Shown: in pieces, positions 63,447 to 64,000 of the stretch | Numbering within the stretch: the first letter of the stretch is position 1 | Layout of the letters: each line of letters starts with the position of its first letter | Assembly (NCBI GenBank): GCA_020446425.1 | Contig: JAGRES010000030.1 | Coordinates: 1-64,000 of the forward strand | Direction: 5' to 3' | From: Sphingobium sp. | Lineage (GTDB): Bacteria > Pseudomonadota > Alphaproteobacteria > Sphingomonadales > Sphingomonadaceae | DNA: 64,000 nucleotides | Made by a program: the position numbers and the translations under genes | Notes under the pieces: generated by a model | The model's input: only the letters and a program-made list of their open reading frames with translations | What the model was told of the DNA's origin: nothing | The model's database searches: none

Positions 63447-64000
63447 ATGGCGAAAACAGAAACACCGCGCCCCATCAGGGGCACACAGGATATGCTGGGC
63501 GGCACGCCCGACAGTCTGTCCGACCGCTTCACCCATGTGGTCGAGACGTTCGAGCGCGTGCGCAGGCTTTATGGCTTTCGCCGTATCGAGGTGCCGGTGT
63601 TCGAGCAGACGGCGGTATTCGCGCGCTCGCTGGGCGAAACCACCGATGTCGTCGCCAAGGAAATGTACACGTTCGAGGATCGCGGCGGGGACAGTGTGAC
63701 GCTGCGCCCCGAATTCACCGCCGGAATCGCGCGTGCCTATATCACCGAGGGCTGGCAGCAATATGCGCCCTTGAAGGTTGCGACGCACGGGCCGCTGTTC
63801 CGCTATGAGCGCCCGCAAAAAGGGCGATACCGCCAGTTCCACCAGGTCGATGCCGAGATTATCGGCGCGGCGGAACCGCTGGCGGATGTGGAGCTGCTGT
63901 GTTTCGCCGACCAGCTTCTGAAAGAGCTGGGCGTGGCCGAAGGCGTCACGCTGACGCTCAACACGCTGGGCGACGCGCAAAGCCGCGACGCGTGGCGCGA
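63447..64000 (+). CDS. hisS: Histidyl-tRNA synthetase (partial, runs off the right edge)
   Basis: First 184 codons of a class II synthetase. [13 protein letters not shown] opens the protein, [16 protein letters not shown] is the TLRPE motif that binds histidine and ATP, and [23 protein letters not shown] is motif 2. ATG 63447 starts 155 bp from the divergent M61 gene. The anticodon-binding part lies beyond the window. Confidence 0.95.
   Translation, partial: MAKTETPRPIRGTQDMLGGTPDSLSDRFTHVVETFERVRRLYGFRRIEVPVFEQTAVFARSLGETTDVVAKEMYTFEDRGGDSVTLRPEFTAGIARAYITEGWQQYAPLKVATHGPLFRYERPQKGRYRQFHQVDAEIIGAAEPLADVELLCFADQLLKELGVAEGVTLTLNTLGDAQSRDAWR

Overview
The window is an ordinary, gene-dense chromosomal segment of an alphaproteobacterium, most likely a member of Sphingomonadales. 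I infer this from the gene order ppsR-maf-aroE-coaE-dnaQ / hemE-hemJ-rho / mnmE-mnmG-rsmG-parA-parB, from small proteins I associate with sphingomonads (DUF6489, DUF1491, a short Lys/Arg-rich protein at 46.5 kb), from the hemC-hemD-Mic60 cluster, and from CtrA-type TTAA-N7-TTAA sites. Most reading frames are intact; hisS runs off the right edge. I see no prophage, integron, CRISPR array or complete insertion sequence.

The most important feature is a predicted chromosomal replication origin at about 11.46-11.76 kb, between ppsR and hemE. It holds one exact DnaA box, several one-mismatch boxes, a 40-bp AT-rich stretch and a perfect CtrA motif inside that stretch. Genes to its left (2.2-11.5 kb) run almost entirely leftward and those to its right (11.8-22 kb) all run rightward, as expected for two diverging replichores. 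Two perfect 16-bp parS sites (17.04 and 19.01 kb) lie 5.5-7.5 kb from the origin, beside parA-parB.

Layout: 0-7.7 kb carries a class A penicillin-binding protein, a YgjP-type metalloprotease, YcgN, an SCO copper chaperone, an ankyrin protein, a SleB-like cell wall hydrolase, DUF1491, a thioesterase, PtsN and the ribosome hibernation factor. 7.7-11.5 kb is the dnaQ-coaE-aroE-maf-ppsR operon, ended by two structured palindromic elements. 11.5-22 kb is the origin, haem genes, rho, a TerC protein, tRNA modification genes and chromosome segregation genes. 22-30 kb holds a tonB-like gene with a Zur-like operator, gltX, nadE, prs, hisN, a GNAT acetyltransferase and a PfkB kinase. 30-37.5 kb holds rpmI-rplT, a small GIY-YIG gene bracketed by palindromic repeats, pheST, an orphan flagellar rod-like gene, prfC and two small genes.

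37.5-46.5 kb carries metXW, a double PilZ protein, hisC, a TyrA-family dehydrogenase, plsC-ydcF-ftsX-ftsE, a zinc-ribbon membrane protein and tRNA-Leu(GAG) and tRNA-Thr(GGT). 46.5-56.9 kb holds an aminopeptidase P, oligopeptidase B, hemCD with an alphaproteobacterial Mic60/mitofilin homologue, tsaD, gpsA and a polysaccharide flippase. 57-64 kb holds a TorF-like porin with an upstream CtrA motif, metC-sseA, queF, ppa, an M61 peptidase and the start of hisS.

The least explained sequences are non-coding: the paired CTAG-bounded hairpins at 7.7-7.9 kb, the repeat/GIY-YIG cluster at 30.8-31.3 kb, the Zur-like operator before tonB, and the hairpin covering the metX start codon. No result here comes from a database search; family names rest on recognised motifs.
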